Source: Burkholderia sp. E7m39 (GTDB taxonomy: Bacteria > Pseudomonadota > Gammaproteobacteria > Burkholderiales > Burkholderiaceae). From it: 46,446 nucleotides of DNA. The stretch covers positions 1 through 46,446 of the forward strand of contig BBSL01000036.1 in the NCBI GenBank assembly GCA_001319865.1. The letters are read 5' to 3'. Positions 23,987 through 34,029 of this stretch are shown piece by piece; position 1 is the stretch's first letter, and each line of letters opens with the position of its first letter. The notes below the pieces were generated by a model. It did not search any database and was not told the DNA's origin. It saw only the letters and a program-made list of their open reading frames with translations. The position numbers were made by a program, and so were the translations under genes.

Positions 23987-25536
23987 TGGGCGCGCGCTTC
24001 GGCTATCCGCCGGGCAGCGCGCGTTCGGCAACGGGCATCAAGGATCGACCGGCGCATGCGCCGGTTTTTTGTTTCTCGCGTGCCGGGCGCTTCGCGCAGC
24101 ACCGCGCCCGTTGCGACAGGAATGCGCACGATGAAGCGTGCGCCGCCTTCCGCGGCGTCTTCGTAATGCACGCTGCCGCGATGCAGCGCCATGATGTCAT
24201 GCACGATCGCGAGGCCGAGACCGGCGCCGCCGTCGACGCCGCCGTCGCTTTGGCCCTGGCCGTCGCCGCGGAAAAAGCGCTTGAAGAGGTCCGGTTGCTG
24301 TTTCGGCGGCACACCGGGGCCGTTGTCCTCCACAGTGACTTCCGCCATCTCCACATTGTCGACGACGGCTTGCGCGACCGTCATCGTAATGCGCGCGCCG
24401 TGGATGCGCGCCGGCGGCACGTATTTCAGCGCGTTGTCCAGCAGGTTCGCGATCACTTCGCGCAGCAACACGGGATTGCCGCGCGCGATGAGCGCATGAT
24501 CGTTCGACGGATCATCCAGCCGCTGAAAACCCAGGTCCACGTGCACGGCGAGCGCGCGCGGCACCCATTCGGCGCCCGTCTCGAACGCAAGCGATGCGAC
24601 GTCCAGATTCACGAAACGCGCGGCCTGTTCTCCAGGCTCGGCGCGCGCAAGCGACAGCAGCTGGTTCGACAGACGCACCGCGCGATCCGAAGCGGCACGC
24701 AGTTCCTTCACGGCGGCGAGCGTCTGCTGCGGATCACGCGCGATGGCGGCCTGCTCGGCGTGCAGCTTGATCGCCGTGAGCGGCGTGCGCAGCTGGTGCG
24801 CGGCATCGGCGATGAACTTGCGCTGCGCGTCGAGCGCGGTTTTCAGGCGATCCAGCAGACCGTTCAGCGCGCCCGTGAGCGGACGGATTTCGAGCGGAAC
24901 GAAGGTTTCGTCGACGGGTTCTAGCGATGTGTGCGTCTGACGGTTCAGCGAATCGGCGAGATCCGTGAGCGGATTGAGCTGCTGGTTCACGACACGCCAC
25001 ACGATCACCCAGCCCGCGAGCAGCAGCAACAGCAGCGGCATCATGATTGCGACGAGAAACTCGGCGGCGATCTGAAACCGGTGTCGCACAGGCTGGCCGA
25101 CTTCGATGACGATGGGGTTGCCCGTCGGCTGATCGACGCGCACCTGCGCGACGCGCACCGTCGTGCCTTCGTGCTCCGTCTCGAACACGTACGCGTAGTG
25201 CATGCGACGCACGTTCGAGCCTTGCAGCGGCAGTTTCGGATCGCCGGCGATTTCGGTTTCGCCGTTGCTGATCCGGTACACGAGCTGTTCGACGGGATCG
25301 GAGAACATCGCCTGCGCGAGCGGCGGCACGGTGATCGGCGCGTCAGGTCCGGCAATCTGGATCTGCTTCGAAATGGCCGTGGCGAGATCGGCGAGCGAGC
25401 GATCGACGACATGCTGCGTGTATTGCCACGCGAGCCAGTACGCGATGAGGCCGCTCATCAGCGCGAGCAGCGAAAGGGGAGCGGCGAGGCGGCGCAGCAG
25501 CTGGCGGCGCAGACTATTCGCGGCGGGATAGGGCAT
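23869..25536 (-). CDS. Sensor histidine kinase, TctE/QseC-like, with antisense-overlapping tail
   Basis: Inner-membrane sensor kinase of 555 residues. The first membrane helix is at about 19-38, followed by a periplasmic 2CSK_N-type sensor region (about 40-155), a second helix at about 160-182, a HAMP-like linker, the HisKA domain with phospho-acceptor His247 in ADAAHQLRTP, and the ATPase domain (N box NLLDNALKYV at about 364-373, G1 EDNGPGVP, G2 GGAGLGLAI). The kinase core ends near 478. The frame then runs on for about 75 residues through the SET terminator and into the antisense of the SET gene, giving a Phe-rich end. The response regulator gene lies 269 bp upstream on the same strand. Confidence 0.92.
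   Translation of the reverse strand: MPYPAANSLRRQLLRRLAAPLSLLALMSGLIAYWLAWQYTQHVVDRSLADLATAISKQIQIAGPDAPITVPPLAQAMFSDPVEQLVYRISNGETEIAGDPKLPLQGSNVRRMHYAYVFETEHEGTTVRVAQVRVDQPTGNPIVIEVGQPVRHRFQIAAEFLVAIMMPLLLLLLAGWVIVWRVVNQQLNPLTDLADSLNRQTHTSLEPVDETFVPLEIRPLTGALNGLLDRLKTALDAQRKFIADAAHQLRTPLTAIKLHAEQAAIARDPQQTLAAVKELRAASDRAVRLSNQLLSLARAEPGEQAARFVNLDVASLAFETGAEWVPRALAVHVDLGFQRLDDPSNDHALIARGNPVLLREVIANLLDNALKYVPPARIHGARITMTVAQAVVDNVEMAEVTVEDNGPGVPPKQQPDLFKRFFRGDGQGQSDGGVDGGAGLGLAIVHDIMALHRGSVHYEDAAEGGARFIVRIPVATGAVLREAPGTRETKNRRMRRSILDARCRTRAARRIAEARAHYFFFFDFFSSFLSGCASIVPRHLRAPQRHSYSFFSFLV
24049..24070 (+). terminator. Intrinsic terminator of the SET gene, inside the kinase frame
   Basis: A perfect 16-bp palindrome CCGGCGCATGCGCCGG followed by six T residues, 62 nt after the SET stop. 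On the other strand it encodes part of the kinase C-terminal extension. Confidence 0.88.
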
Positions 25537-25805
25537 GGTCGAACCCGCGATAAAAGGCCGACGCCGGACGAACGATCGACGGCATCAGCCACACGTTTGA
25601 ACGGCGGGTTTCAGCGGCGCGCGCCTCGCAGACTGCACGTGAGTTGCGCCCGAACTGCATGACGCATGCGGAGCGAAGCACATGCGACGCCGCGTCGTCG
25701 CTGCCGGGCCAAACGACACAGGCGACCGCCGCGCATTGTCGATGCGCTTGCGGCCGCCCGTCGGACCACCCGGACGCCGTCAGACCACAACGGTCTTGAC
25801 GTGCA

Positions 25806-26492
25806 TTATGACGCCTGGCGGATTTCCTGGAGCAGATAGCCGAAACCGCGCACAGTGACGATTTCGACGCGGCAGTTTTCCAGTTTCTTGCGCACGCGAT
25901 GCACGTAGACTTCGATCGCGGTGTCGCCGAGATCGCCGCCGAAGTGCGTCAGGTGATCCTGCAGTTGCGCCTTGCTGACCACGCGGCCATGACGCAGCAG
26001 CAGCATTTCGAGCACGGCGAACTCGCGCGGCGACAGTTCGAGCGGCTTGTCGTCGTTGAAGATGCGGCGATCGACGCCCGACAGCCGCACGCCGCCGAGC
26101 GACACTTCCGGACGCGGCATGTCGCCATGCGGTCCGCTGCGGCGCATCACCGCGCGGATGCGCGCTTCGAGTTCGGCGGGTTCGAACGGCTTCAGCATGT
26201 AGTCGTCCGCACCGGAATTCAGGCCCTGGACGCGGTCGTTCAGCTCGTCGCGCGCGGTCAGCACGATCACGGGCGTATGACGGTTGCTCTGACGGAAACG
26301 TGAGAGCAGCGTCATGCCGTCGATGCCGGGCAGACCGAGATCGAGGATCACGAGCTCGTGGCGGTTCTGCGTCAGTGCCTGTTCGGCGAAGATGCCGTCG
26401 TGGACCATGTCGACCGTGAAGCCGGCTTGTTCAAGACTGCTTTGGATGCCGCGTGCGATGGGGCGGTCATCTTCGATCAGAAGGAGTCGCAT
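25806..26492 (-). CDS. OmpR-family response regulator, TctD-like
   Basis: DNA-binding response regulator of 228 residues. The receiver domain (1-118) has the acidic pair in IEDD (7-9), phospho-acceptor Asp51 in LVILDLGLPG, Thr in VLTARDE and Lys in YMLKPF. The winged-helix effector domain (about 130-225) has ELSPREFAVLEMLL and a wing ending in VRGFGYLL. It is the expected partner of the kinase encoded at 23869-25536. The 269-bp gap suggests the kinase may also have its own promoter. The signal is unknown. Confidence 0.95.
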   Translation of the reverse strand: MRLLLIEDDRPIARGIQSSLEQAGFTVDMVHDGIFAEQALTQNRHELVILDLGLPGIDGMTLLSRFRQSNRHTPVIVLTARDELNDRVQGLNSGADDYMLKPFEPAELEARIRAVMRRSGPHGDMPRPEVSLGGVRLSGVDRRIFNDDKPLELSPREFAVLEMLLLRHGRVVSKAQLQDHLTHFGGDLGDTAIEVYVHRVRKKLENCRVEIVTVRGFGYLLQEIRQAS

Positions 26493-26606
26493 GGGTTTCG
26501 CTCAAGTACAATGGGTTGGCAAGAGGCACGCGGTTCGCGGGGCGCCTGCTGCACAGAATGCCGTGCGGCGAGCCGTTCGATACGGCCTTCAAAAGATCAG
26601 CAAGCC

Positions 26607-26837
26607 ATGTCCGATATTACGATCTCCGAACTGGAAGCCGCGATCAATTTCTGGCGTACGCGCTCGCCTTCGAGTGGCGACGAACATGTTCTGTGCAAGG
26701 AGGCAAGCGCGCTCTCCAAGCCGTATGCGCTGATGATTGTACAGCGACAGACTACGCTGCCGCAGGAAGGTTTGGACCAGAATGCACGCGCCGCATGGGA
26801 TTCTTACGTGTCCCTTATAAATGGCCTAAAGAAGTGA
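26607..26837 (+). CDS. Small DUF3717-like protein
   Basis: 76-residue soluble protein starting MSDITISELEAAINFWR. It resembles the DUF3717 family of small proteins common in Burkholderiales; the family assignment is from memory of the pattern. It is mostly helical, with one Cys, no signal peptide and no membrane segment. It is divergent from the response regulator gene (114-bp gap). The frame is open 83 codons further upstream, but that part overlaps the response regulator antisense and is not protein-like. Function unknown. Confidence 0.8.
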   Translation: MSDITISELEAAINFWRTRSPSSGDEHVLCKEASALSKPYALMIVQRQTTLPQEGLDQNARAAWDSYVSLINGLKK

Positions 26838-26937
26838 AGGTTTGGTCGCCTGATTACCTGCAAAACGCTTTCACTACGGACTTTCCCTTAGCTTCGGTCG
26901 CCTTCGCCTCTCGCTTGCGACTGCTTCCCGCTCCTGG

Positions 26938-27234
26938 CTATTTCCCGGCCGAAATCTGATCGATGAAACGCGCGAGCTTGATGTCGCGTTCGGTGAGTCC
27001 GTTCGCATCGTGCGTGGACAGCGTGATCTCGACCGTACTGTAGACGTTGAACCATTCGGGATGATGGTCCATTTCCTGGGCCTTGATCGCAACGCGCGTC
27101 ATGAAGCCGAATGCCTCGTTGAAGTCGGCGAATTTCAACTTCCGCTTGATCGCATCGCGGCCCTCGACGGCTTGCCAGCCAGTCAGTTGCGCAAGTTGCG
27201 TCGCGCGTTCTTCAGAAGAAAGTTTCTGGATCAT
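26938..27234 (-). CDS. phhB: Pterin-4a-carbinolamine dehydratase
   Basis: Cytoplasmic enzyme that dehydrates the 4a-hydroxy-tetrahydropterin made by phenylalanine hydroxylase, regenerating the pterin cofactor. The 98-residue product has the family motif [19 protein letters not shown] with the active-site His pair, and [15 protein letters not shown] near the end. I chose ATG 27234 because an AGAGGTG ribosome site precedes it; the longer frame is not family-like. It lies 122 bp after phhA on the same strand. Confidence 0.95.
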   Translation of the reverse strand: MIQKLSSEERATQLAQLTGWQAVEGRDAIKRKLKFADFNEAFGFMTRVAIKAQEMDHHPEWFNVYSTVEITLSTHDANGLTERDIKLARFIDQISAGK

Positions 27235-27356
27235 CGTGGCACCTCTGCAGGTCGTGCGCGGCTGCGTCGATGCCGGTGCATCGGCCCCGCCGCGCTTGTG
27301 TACATCCATACGAGTTCTATTTTTTCACGGTTGGCAATGTGCTGCAGAGCGTCGCG

Positions 27357-28247
27357 TCAGATGTCGCCGTCCGTCGCCCAGCCTTCGCCGGAGCCGCGCG
27401 TGATCACGCGATCGCCCGCGCGGATGTCGCCCGCCGGAATCGGTGCCGCATCGGCGAGCATTGCCAGCAGGGGCGCGAAATCGGTTCGCGCGACGTCGAA
27501 CAGCTGCGCCAAGTCGTCGATCACGAAGTACGTCTTCTGGAACGTGTCGATCCGGTACTGCGTTTGCATCACGCGTGCGAGGTCGAACGCGATGCGATTG
27601 GGCGCATCGCTTTGCTGGCTATAAAGCGTCTCGTCTTTGCTCGACACGATGCCCGCGCCGTAGATTTTCACGCCGTTCGGGCTGGCGTCGTCGCGGATCA
27701 GGCCGAATTCGACGGTGTACCAATAGAGGCGCGCGAGCATCGGCAACGCGTTCGCAGCGTGCGCGGCGAGCGCCGCGCGGCCGTACGCGTGCATGTAATC
27801 GGCGAAGACGGGGTCGAACAGCAACGGCACGTGGCCGAACAGGTCGTGGAAGCAGTCGGGCTCCTGCAAATAGTCGAGTTGATCCGGGCGCCGCATCCAC
27901 CACGTGACGGGAAAGCGCCGGTTCGCCAGATGCTCGAAAAACACCTGGTCCGGCACCAGACCGGGCACGGCGACGATGGGCCAGCCCGTTGCGGGCATCA
28001 GTTGCGTATTGATGTCATCGAACGCAGGCACGTTTTCCGGCGACAGATTCAGGCGCTTCACGCCCAGCAGGAACGCGTCGCAGACTCGTCCTTCGAGCAG
28101 CGAAGTCTGGCGCGTGTAGAGCTGCTTCCAGACGGCGTGATCGACGCCGCCGTAGCGATCCATCGGCTGGTCGATGGTGAAATCGGCGCGGGTTTGCAGG
28201 CCGACGTCGAATTGCTCCTTGAGCTTCGCGGTGTTCGGAACGGACAT
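27357..28247 (-). CDS. phhA: Phenylalanine 4-monooxygenase
   Basis: Non-haem iron, tetrahydropterin-dependent enzyme that converts phenylalanine to tyrosine. The 296-residue bacterial form lacks the regulatory ACT domain of the animal enzyme. Iron ligands are visible: His134 and His139 in CFHDLFGHVPLL, and Glu180 in WYTVEFGLI. It forms a catabolic unit with phhB downstream, and the divergent Lrp-type gene upstream is its likely regulator. Confidence 0.97.
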   Translation of the reverse strand: MSVPNTAKLKEQFDVGLQTRADFTIDQPMDRYGGVDHAVWKQLYTRQTSLLEGRVCDAFLLGVKRLNLSPENVPAFDDINTQLMPATGWPIVAVPGLVPDQVFFEHLANRRFPVTWWMRRPDQLDYLQEPDCFHDLFGHVPLLFDPVFADYMHAYGRAALAAHAANALPMLARLYWYTVEFGLIRDDASPNGVKIYGAGIVSSKDETLYSQQSDAPNRIAFDLARVMQTQYRIDTFQKTYFVIDDLAQLFDVARTDFAPLLAMLADAAPIPAGDIRAGDRVITRGSGEGWATDGDI

Positions 28248-28324
28248 GGCTGGCAGGGCGGCTCGCCCAGGATTGGACAGCGTGCAAGTGTAGAGCGGAG
28301 AACGCGCGGAAAGGGCGCGAGTTA

Positions 28325-28353
28325 TCGAAAGTACGCGCCGTAAATGCGATAAT
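28325..28353 (+). promoter_or_regulatory. Possible sigma-70 promoter of the Lrp-type gene
   Basis: TCGAAA (28325-28330), a 17-nt spacer and GATAAT (28348-28353) in the 142-bp divergent gap between phhA and the regulator. Confidence 0.5.
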
Positions 28354-28389
28354 CGTGCATGAACTCGCGAAACTATGCGGAGAATTTAC

Positions 28390-28881
28390 ATGGTTGAACT
28401 CGATCACTTCGACCTTGCGCTGCTCGACGTCCTGCAGCGCTTCGGGCGCGCGACGCACCAGCAGCTAGGCGAGCAGGTGCCGCTTTCGCCGTCACAGATC
28501 GGCCGGCGCTTGCAGCGGCTGGAGTCGATCGGCGTGGTGGACGGCTATCGCGTCGTGCTGCGCCCAGAAAAGCTCGGGCTGGGCGTGACGGCGTTCACGA
28601 GCCTGAAGCTGAAGCACCACGGCGATTCGATCATCGAGCAGTTCCAGCAGCAGATCGACGTGTTGCCCGAAGTGCTGGAGTGTCACGCGGTGGTCGGCGA
28701 TGCGGATTATTTGCTGCGTATCGTCGCGCCGGATCTGAACGCGCTGTCGTCGTTCGTGATGAAGAAGCTGATGCGCGTGCCAGGCGTCGACAGCGTGCGC
28801 TCGAACATCGTGCTGACCACGTTCAAGCGCAACGGTCCGTTGCCGCTCGGTCATCTGGCGCCGGGCGCGGCGGCCGTTTGA
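28390..28881 (+). CDS. Lrp/AsnC-family regulator, probable regulator of phhAB
   Basis: 163-residue regulator with an N-terminal helix-turn-helix (about 5-50: LALLDVLQRF, LSPSQIGRRLQRLESIGVV) and a C-terminal RAM/ligand-binding domain (about 65-145). The start is ATG 28390, with GGAGA at the right distance; an ATG five codons earlier lacks a ribosome site. Divergent arrangement with phhA is typical for regulators that sense the aromatic amino acid. It ends 19 nt before the convergent CYTH gene. Confidence 0.93.
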   Translation: MVELDHFDLALLDVLQRFGRATHQQLGEQVPLSPSQIGRRLQRLESIGVVDGYRVVLRPEKLGLGVTAFTSLKLKHHGDSIIEQFQQQIDVLPEVLECHAVVGDADYLLRIVAPDLNALSSFVMKKLMRVPGVDSVRSNIVLTTFKRNGPLPLGHLAPGAAAV

Positions 28882-28900
28882 CCTCGCGGCGTGGGGAGGG

Positions 28901-29431
28901 TCAAGCGGCCTTCAGCGGCTCCTGATTCAGCAAATCCACATACGCGACGCCGACCAGATCCGATTCCGGCACGCCGAGCTTCGCGAACATCGCGTGCGCT
29001 TCGGCTTCGCCGCCTTCTTCGTCGTCGTCCTGCGCGAGCACGACTTCCAGCTCGACGAAATCGCCGAGCCCATCCACGCGGTCCAGATGAATCCGCGTTC
29101 GTCCGACGATATAGACGTGGCGCTCCTTCGTGACGATGCCGCGCGTGGTCAGCGCGGTGGCGAGCAGCGAGTGCATCGCGTCCGCGTTGGTGACGGGGCT
29201 GCGCGTGTAGTACGACGCCTTCGGGCCGTCGCGGTCGTCGCGCTGATAGAAGATCAGTTCGGCGGGCGTGCCGTCGTCGAACTGGCGCAGCTTCAGACGG
29301 CCGCGCGGCACGTCGTAGAAAAAGTCCTGCTGTCGAAAGATCAACGGAGCGTCAGGCGAAAGTGCCGCGGCGCGCTCGCGAAGCTGCTCGAACTGCTGGG
29401 CGCGGGCTTTGATTTCGATATTGCGTGCCAT
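28901..29431 (-). CDS. CYTH-domain protein (class IV adenylate cyclase-like)
   Basis: 176-residue CYTH/triphosphate tunnel protein. The tunnel residues are recognisable: IEIKAR near the start, RGRLKLRQF, and FVELEVVL in the C-terminal half. In the family ExExK motif the first Glu is Asn here (NIEIK). Members act as class IV adenylate cyclases, thiamine triphosphatases or tripolyphosphatases; this one cannot be assigned to a reaction from sequence. The start is ATG 29431 with AGGAG; the upstream open frame (135 nt) lacks family similarity. Confidence 0.9.
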   Translation of the reverse strand: MARNIEIKARAQQFEQLRERAAALSPDAPLIFRQQDFFYDVPRGRLKLRQFDDGTPAELIFYQRDDRDGPKASYYTRSPVTNADAMHSLLATALTTRGIVTKERHVYIVGRTRIHLDRVDGLGDFVELEVVLAQDDDEEGGEAEAHAMFAKLGVPESDLVGVAYVDLLNQEPLKAA

Positions 29432-29731
29432 GTGAAGCTCCTGTCGGAAGAAGATGCGTGGACGGCTGCTGACGACGACTGAATCGCCCCGTTTGCCGGC
29501 GTCGCAAGCCGGTCGGCAGAGCCAGAGGAAACACGGAAAACAGCAGACTGGGATTCGGTGACGCATTGGTCAATGCGTCGGGGAAAAACGTCGACCAGAC
29601 GTCAATCTAGCAAAAAGCACATGAGGATGCGGTTAAAGGCCACGGCGCATAAAGGTACAACACGCACTCGACATCGCCGCAGCTTCATGAGTCCGCCTCA
29701 TATCGCACGACGCGTTGCCGCCCGCCAGCAT

Positions 29732-30631
29732 TCACGCCGACCACTGCTGCTCGATCAGCTTTAGCGCGGCGGCGATGGCCGGTTCGTCCTTGTGCGCAGC
29801 GAGCGTGATGAACGTCAGCTCGGTCGGCACCGTGACGCCTTCGACGATCGTCAGCGCGTGCGCGTGCGCTTCCGCAATCGCCGTCGCATCGCGCGCGAGC
29901 GTCAGCCCGACTCCCGATTTGACGAGATCGAGCATCGACGGTTCCTGATCCACTTCCGCGACCTTGACGGGCTTGACGCCGGCATCCGCGAACCGGCGCG
30001 TGAGCAGGCGGTTGTGCGCGGACGCGGGCGGCGTCCAGATCCACGGCAGCGACGCCAGCGAGCGCCAGTCGCGCGCGCCCTTGACGCGGTCTTTCCAGCC
30101 GGCGGGCGCCAGCACCCGGTACTGGAAGTGCGTGAGCGTGACGGCGTGGAAGATTGCGGGCTCGCGCGTGTCGTCGTCGTCGGGCTGGCCGATGTAATAG
30201 CCGACGTCCAGCTCGCCGGCGCGCACCTGGTCGCGCACCCAGCCGGACATGCCGTGGCGAAGCTGCGTTTCGACATGCGGCCAGGTTTCGACGAGTTGCC
30301 GCAAAAAGCCGCCAAGCCGCAGAAACGCCGGGTCCAGAATCGTGCCGATGCGCAGCCGTCCGCGCACTTCCTGGCGCAGCGTCGCGGCCGCCCGCTCGAC
30401 ATCGGCCGCCGCGGCCAGTGCGCGTTCCGCGTGCGGCAGCAGCGCCTGTCCGTCGCGCGTGAGCGCCAGCCCGTGCGAAGTGCGCGTGAAAAGCGTCACG
30501 CCGAGCGCCGTCTGCAGATTCTTGATCTGCAGGCTGACGGCCGGTTGCGTCAGATGCAACTGCGCGGCCGCGCGGGTGAGATTGCCTTCGCGCGCGACCG
30601 TCGCGAAAGCGCGGAGCAGGGTGAGGTCCAT
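29732..30631 (-). CDS. LysR-family transcriptional regulator
   Basis: 299-residue regulator with an N-terminal helix-turn-helix (1-60: [38 protein letters not shown]) and a substrate-binding domain (about 90-295). It is divergent from mmsA and its operator-like dyad lies in the shared region, so it most likely controls mmsA and the downstream genes as well as itself. The inducer is unknown. Confidence 0.95.
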   Translation of the reverse strand: MDLTLLRAFATVAREGNLTRAAAQLHLTQPAVSLQIKNLQTALGVTLFTRTSHGLALTRDGQALLPHAERALAAAADVERAAATLRQEVRGRLRIGTILDPAFLRLGGFLRQLVETWPHVETQLRHGMSGWVRDQVRAGELDVGYYIGQPDDDDTREPAIFHAVTLTHFQYRVLAPAGWKDRVKGARDWRSLASLPWIWTPPASAHNRLLTRRFADAGVKPVKVAEVDQEPSMLDLVKSGVGLTLARDATAIAEAHAHALTIVEGVTVPTELTFITLAAHKDEPAIAAALKLIEQQWSA

Positions 30632-30636
30632 CTGCT

Positions 30637-30657
30637 GATATTAACGCGCCTTATATC
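30637..30657. promoter_or_regulatory. LysR-type operator dyad
   Basis: GATAT, an 11-nt centre and ATATC form a perfect T-N11-A type dyad just upstream of the LysR start codon and in the mmsA promoter region. Confidence 0.65.
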
Positions 30658-30780
30658 GCATTTGAGCATTACTCATTGGATTTGCGGCCCGCTTGCCGAT
30701 TACGCTGGCACCATCATGCGCGCTCGCGCGCCGCTGCGCCGCAGCATCGACCATCACAAACCATTCTTCCAGGAGACAAC

Positions 30781-32298
30781 ATGAGCGAGACAGATCAAGG
30801 CAAGGTTCGCGCGCTGACGCACGCCATCAACGGCCGTCCCATCGACGGCACGAGCCAGCGCTTCGGCGATGTGTTCGATCCCGCCACGGGCGCCGTCACG
30901 TCGCGTGTGCCGCTCGCGAGCGTCGCGGAAGTCGATGCGGCCGTCGCCGCCGCGAAAGCCGCGTTTCCCGCGTGGAGCGAGACGGCGCCCATCAAACGCG
31001 CGCGCGTGCTGTTCAAGTTCAAGGAGTTGCTCGACCGTCACCACGACGAACTCGCCGAAATCATCACGAGCGAGCACGGCAAGGTGTTTTCGGATGCGAA
31101 GGGCGAAGTGATGCGCGGCATCGAGATCGTCGAGTTTGCATGCGGCATTCCGAATCTGCTGAAGACCGACTTCACCGATCAGATCGGCGGCGGCATCGAC
31201 AACTGGAATCTGCGTCAGCCGCTGGGCGTGGTCGCGGGCATCACGCCGTTCAACTTCCCGATGATGGTGCCGTGCTGGATGTTCCCGGTCGCGATTGCGT
31301 GCGGCAACACGTTCGTGCTGAAGCCTTCGGAGCGCGATCCGTCGGCATCGATCCGTCTTGCCGAATTGCTGAAGGAAGCAGGCTTGCCTGATGGCGTGTT
31401 CAACGTCGTGCACGGCGACAAGGTGGCCGTCGATGCGCTGCTCGTGCATCCCGATGTCAGCGCGCTGTCGTTCGTGGGCTCGACGCCGATTGCCGAATAC
31501 ATCTATACGGAAGGCACGAAACACGGCAAGCGCGTGCAGGCGCTGGGCGGCGCAAAGAACCATCTCGTCGTGATGCCCGATGCCGATCTCGATCAGGCCG
31601 TCGATGCATTGATCGGTGCCGCGTACGGCTCGGCAGGCGAGCGCTGCATGGCGATCTCAGTGGCCGTCGCCGTCGGTCATATCGCCGACGAACTGATCGA
31701 CAGGCTCACGCCGCGCGTGAAGTCGCTGAAGATCATGAACGGCATGGAAGCCGAAGCCGAAATGGGTCCGCTCGTGACGGCGGCGCATCGCGAGAAAGTG
31801 TCGGGTTATATCGATGCGGGCATCGAGGCGGGCGCGAAACTCGTGGTCGATGGGCGCGGTCATCAGGTGCCCGGTCACGAGAAGGGTTTCTTCCTCGGCG
31901 GCACGTTGTTCGACGACGTGAAGACCGACATGAAGATCTATCGCGAGGAAATCTTCGGGCCCGTGCTGTGCGTGGTGCGCGTGCCTGATTTTGCCTCGGC
32001 TGTCGAACTGATCAACAAGAACGAGTTTGCCAATGGCGTGTCGTGCTTCACGTCCGATGGCGGTGTCGCGCGCGCGTTCTCGCGGCAGATCGAGATCGGC
32101 ATGGTCGGCATCAATGTGCCGATTCCCGTGCCGATGGCGTGGCATTCGTTCGGCGGCTGGAAGAAGTCGTTGTTCGGCGATCACCATGCATACGGCGAAG
32201 AAGGCGTGCGCTTTTACACGCGCTACAAGAGCATCATGCAGCGCTGGCCCGACAGCATCGCGAAGGGCGCGGAGTTCACGATGCCTGTGGCGAAGTAA
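30781..32298 (+). CDS. mmsA: CoA-acylating methylmalonate-semialdehyde dehydrogenase
   Basis: Cytoplasmic aldehyde dehydrogenase that oxidises methylmalonate or malonate semialdehyde with NAD+ and CoA to propionyl-CoA or acetyl-CoA. The 505-residue product has the family fingerprints: Asn158 in [10 protein letters not shown], the GSAGERCMA motif with catalytic Cys289, and the C-terminal [12 protein letters not shown] and [10 protein letters not shown] motifs. The start is ATG 30781 with AGGAGA. It opens an apparent operon with a GMC dehydrogenase and a Liv transporter, which hints at catabolism of a compound taken up by that transporter, with a semialdehyde as intermediate. Confidence 0.95.
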   Translation: MSETDQGKVRALTHAINGRPIDGTSQRFGDVFDPATGAVTSRVPLASVAEVDAAVAAAKAAFPAWSETAPIKRARVLFKFKELLDRHHDELAEIITSEHGKVFSDAKGEVMRGIEIVEFACGIPNLLKTDFTDQIGGGIDNWNLRQPLGVVAGITPFNFPMMVPCWMFPVAIACGNTFVLKPSERDPSASIRLAELLKEAGLPDGVFNVVHGDKVAVDALLVHPDVSALSFVGSTPIAEYIYTEGTKHGKRVQALGGAKNHLVVMPDADLDQAVDALIGAAYGSAGERCMAISVAVAVGHIADELIDRLTPRVKSLKIMNGMEAEAEMGPLVTAAHREKVSGYIDAGIEAGAKLVVDGRGHQVPGHEKGFFLGGTLFDDVKTDMKIYREEIFGPVLCVVRVPDFASAVELINKNEFANGVSCFTSDGGVARAFSRQIEIGMVGINVPIPVPMAWHSFGGWKKSLFGDHHAYGEEGVRFYTRYKSIMQRWPDSIAKGAEFTMPVAK

Positions 32299-32337
32299 GG
32301 AAAACGCGCTGCGCGCAGCGATGTGAAGGAGACAAAG

Positions 32338-34029
32338 ATGGGCACGACAACAAGAAAACTGGAAGGCGAATTCGACTACATCGTCATCGGTGCGGGAACG
32401 GCGGGCTGCGTGCTGGCGAATCGCCTGAGCGAAGATCCGGATGTCAGCGTGCTGCTGCTCGAAGCGGGCGGCAAAGACGACTATCACTGGATACACGTGC
32501 CCGTCGGCTACCTCTATTGCATCGGCAATCCGCGCACCGACTGGCTCTACAAGACGCTTGCCGAACCCGGCCTCAATGGCCGCGCGTTGTCGTATCCGCG
32601 CGGCCGCGTGCTGGGCGGCTGCTCGTCGATCAACGGCATGATCTACATGCGCGGCCAGCGTGAAGACTACGACGAGTGGGCGCGGGTCACGAACGATGCT
32701 TCGTGGTCGTGGGACGCGGTGCTGCCCATCTTCAAACGCAGCGAGGATTACCACGGCGGTGCGAATGAATTCCACGGCGCGGGCGGTCAGTGGCGCGTCG
32801 AAAAGCAGCGTCTCAGATGGAAGATTCTCGAAGAGTTTTCACGCGCAGCACAAGAAACTGGCATCCCCGCCACCGACGATTTCAATCGCGGCGACAACAC
32901 GGGCGTCGGCTATTTCGATGTCAACCAGAAGCGCGGCATTCGCTGGAATGCATCGAAAGCATTCTTGCGACCCGCGATGTCGCGTCCGAATCTCACTGTC
33001 ATCACGGGCGCGCACACGCAACGTGTGGTGTTCGAAGGCAAGCGGTGCGTTGGGGTCGAATATCGCGGCGACGCCGAGTATTTCGCGAAGGCGCGCATCG
33101 AAGTGATCATGAGTTCGGGCGCGGTGAATTCGCCTCAATTGCTCGAACTCTCGGGCATCGGTAACGGCGCGCGTCTGCAGAATCTCGGCATCGATGTCGT
33201 GCGCGATCTGCGCGGCGTCGGAGAGAATCTGCAGGACCATTTGCAGTTGCGCATGGCGTTCAAGGTGCACGGCGTGCGCACGCTGAACACAGCCTCCGCG
33301 CACTGGTGGGGCAAGATGATGATCGGCCTGCAGTATCTGTTGACGCAGAGCGGGCCGATGTCGATGTCGCCGTCACAACTCGGCGCCTTCGCGAAGTCGG
33401 ATGCAAACGACAGGTCGCTCGATCGCGCCGATCTCGAGTATCACGTGCAGCCGCTTTCGCTCGACAAGTTCGGCGAGCCGTTGCATCGCTTCAATGCATT
33501 CACGGCATCGGTGTGTCATTTGCGTCCGACTTCGCGCGGCAGCGTGCACATCGAATCGCGCGATCCTCATGCAGCGCCTTTGATCGCGCCGAACTATCTG
33601 TCGACGGAATACGACCGGCATGTGGCTGCGAACGCATTGCGGCTGACGCGCCGCATCGCGGCCGCGCCTGCATTGAAGCAGTACAGGCCCGAGGAGATCT
33701 TGCCGGGCATCCAGTTTCAAACGGAAGAAGAATTGCAGACCGCTGCGGGCAACGTGGGCACGACCATCTTCCATCCCGTCGGCACATGCCGCATGGGCAC
33801 GCCCGATGATCCGGGCGCTGTCGTCGACAACCGCTTGCGCGTGATCGGCGTCGAAGGGCTGCGCGTCGTCGACGCATCGGTGATGCCGACCATCACATCG
33901 GGCAACACCAACTCGCCCACACTGATGATCGCCGAACGCGCGAGCGACATGATCCGCGCAGACCGTCGCGCGCCGCGAGCGGGCGCCGCGATGTCGACGG
34001 CCACCTCTTCTACGATGTCGGTTGCATGA
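32338..34029 (+). CDS. GMC-family FAD alcohol dehydrogenase (choline dehydrogenase-like)
   Basis: 563-residue FAD enzyme of the glucose-methanol-choline family, which oxidises alcohols to aldehydes. FAD-binding motif DYIVIGAGTAGCVLANRL near residue 20, GMC signature 1 around residue 85-105 (GRVLGGCSSINGMIY), signature 2 (SSGAVNSPQLLELSGIG), and the active-site region FHPVGTCRMG with His at about 479 and TSGNTNSP further on. There is no signal peptide. The start is ATG 32338 with AAGGAG. It follows mmsA by 39 bp; alcohol to aldehyde, then semialdehyde to acyl-CoA, would be a sensible two-step route. Confidence 0.93.
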   Translation: MGTTTRKLEGEFDYIVIGAGTAGCVLANRLSEDPDVSVLLLEAGGKDDYHWIHVPVGYLYCIGNPRTDWLYKTLAEPGLNGRALSYPRGRVLGGCSSINGMIYMRGQREDYDEWARVTNDASWSWDAVLPIFKRSEDYHGGANEFHGAGGQWRVEKQRLRWKILEEFSRAAQETGIPATDDFNRGDNTGVGYFDVNQKRGIRWNASKAFLRPAMSRPNLTVITGAHTQRVVFEGKRCVGVEYRGDAEYFAKARIEVIMSSGAVNSPQLLELSGIGNGARLQNLGIDVVRDLRGVGENLQDHLQLRMAFKVHGVRTLNTASAHWWGKMMIGLQYLLTQSGPMSMSPSQLGAFAKSDANDRSLDRADLEYHVQPLSLDKFGEPLHRFNAFTASVCHLRPTSRGSVHIESRDPHAAPLIAPNYLSTEYDRHVAANALRLTRRIAAAPALKQYRPEEILPGIQFQTEEELQTAAGNVGTTIFHPVGTCRMGTPDDPGAVVDNRLRVIGVEGLRVVDASVMPTITSGNTNSPTLMIAERASDMIRADRRAPRAGAAMSTATSSTMSVA

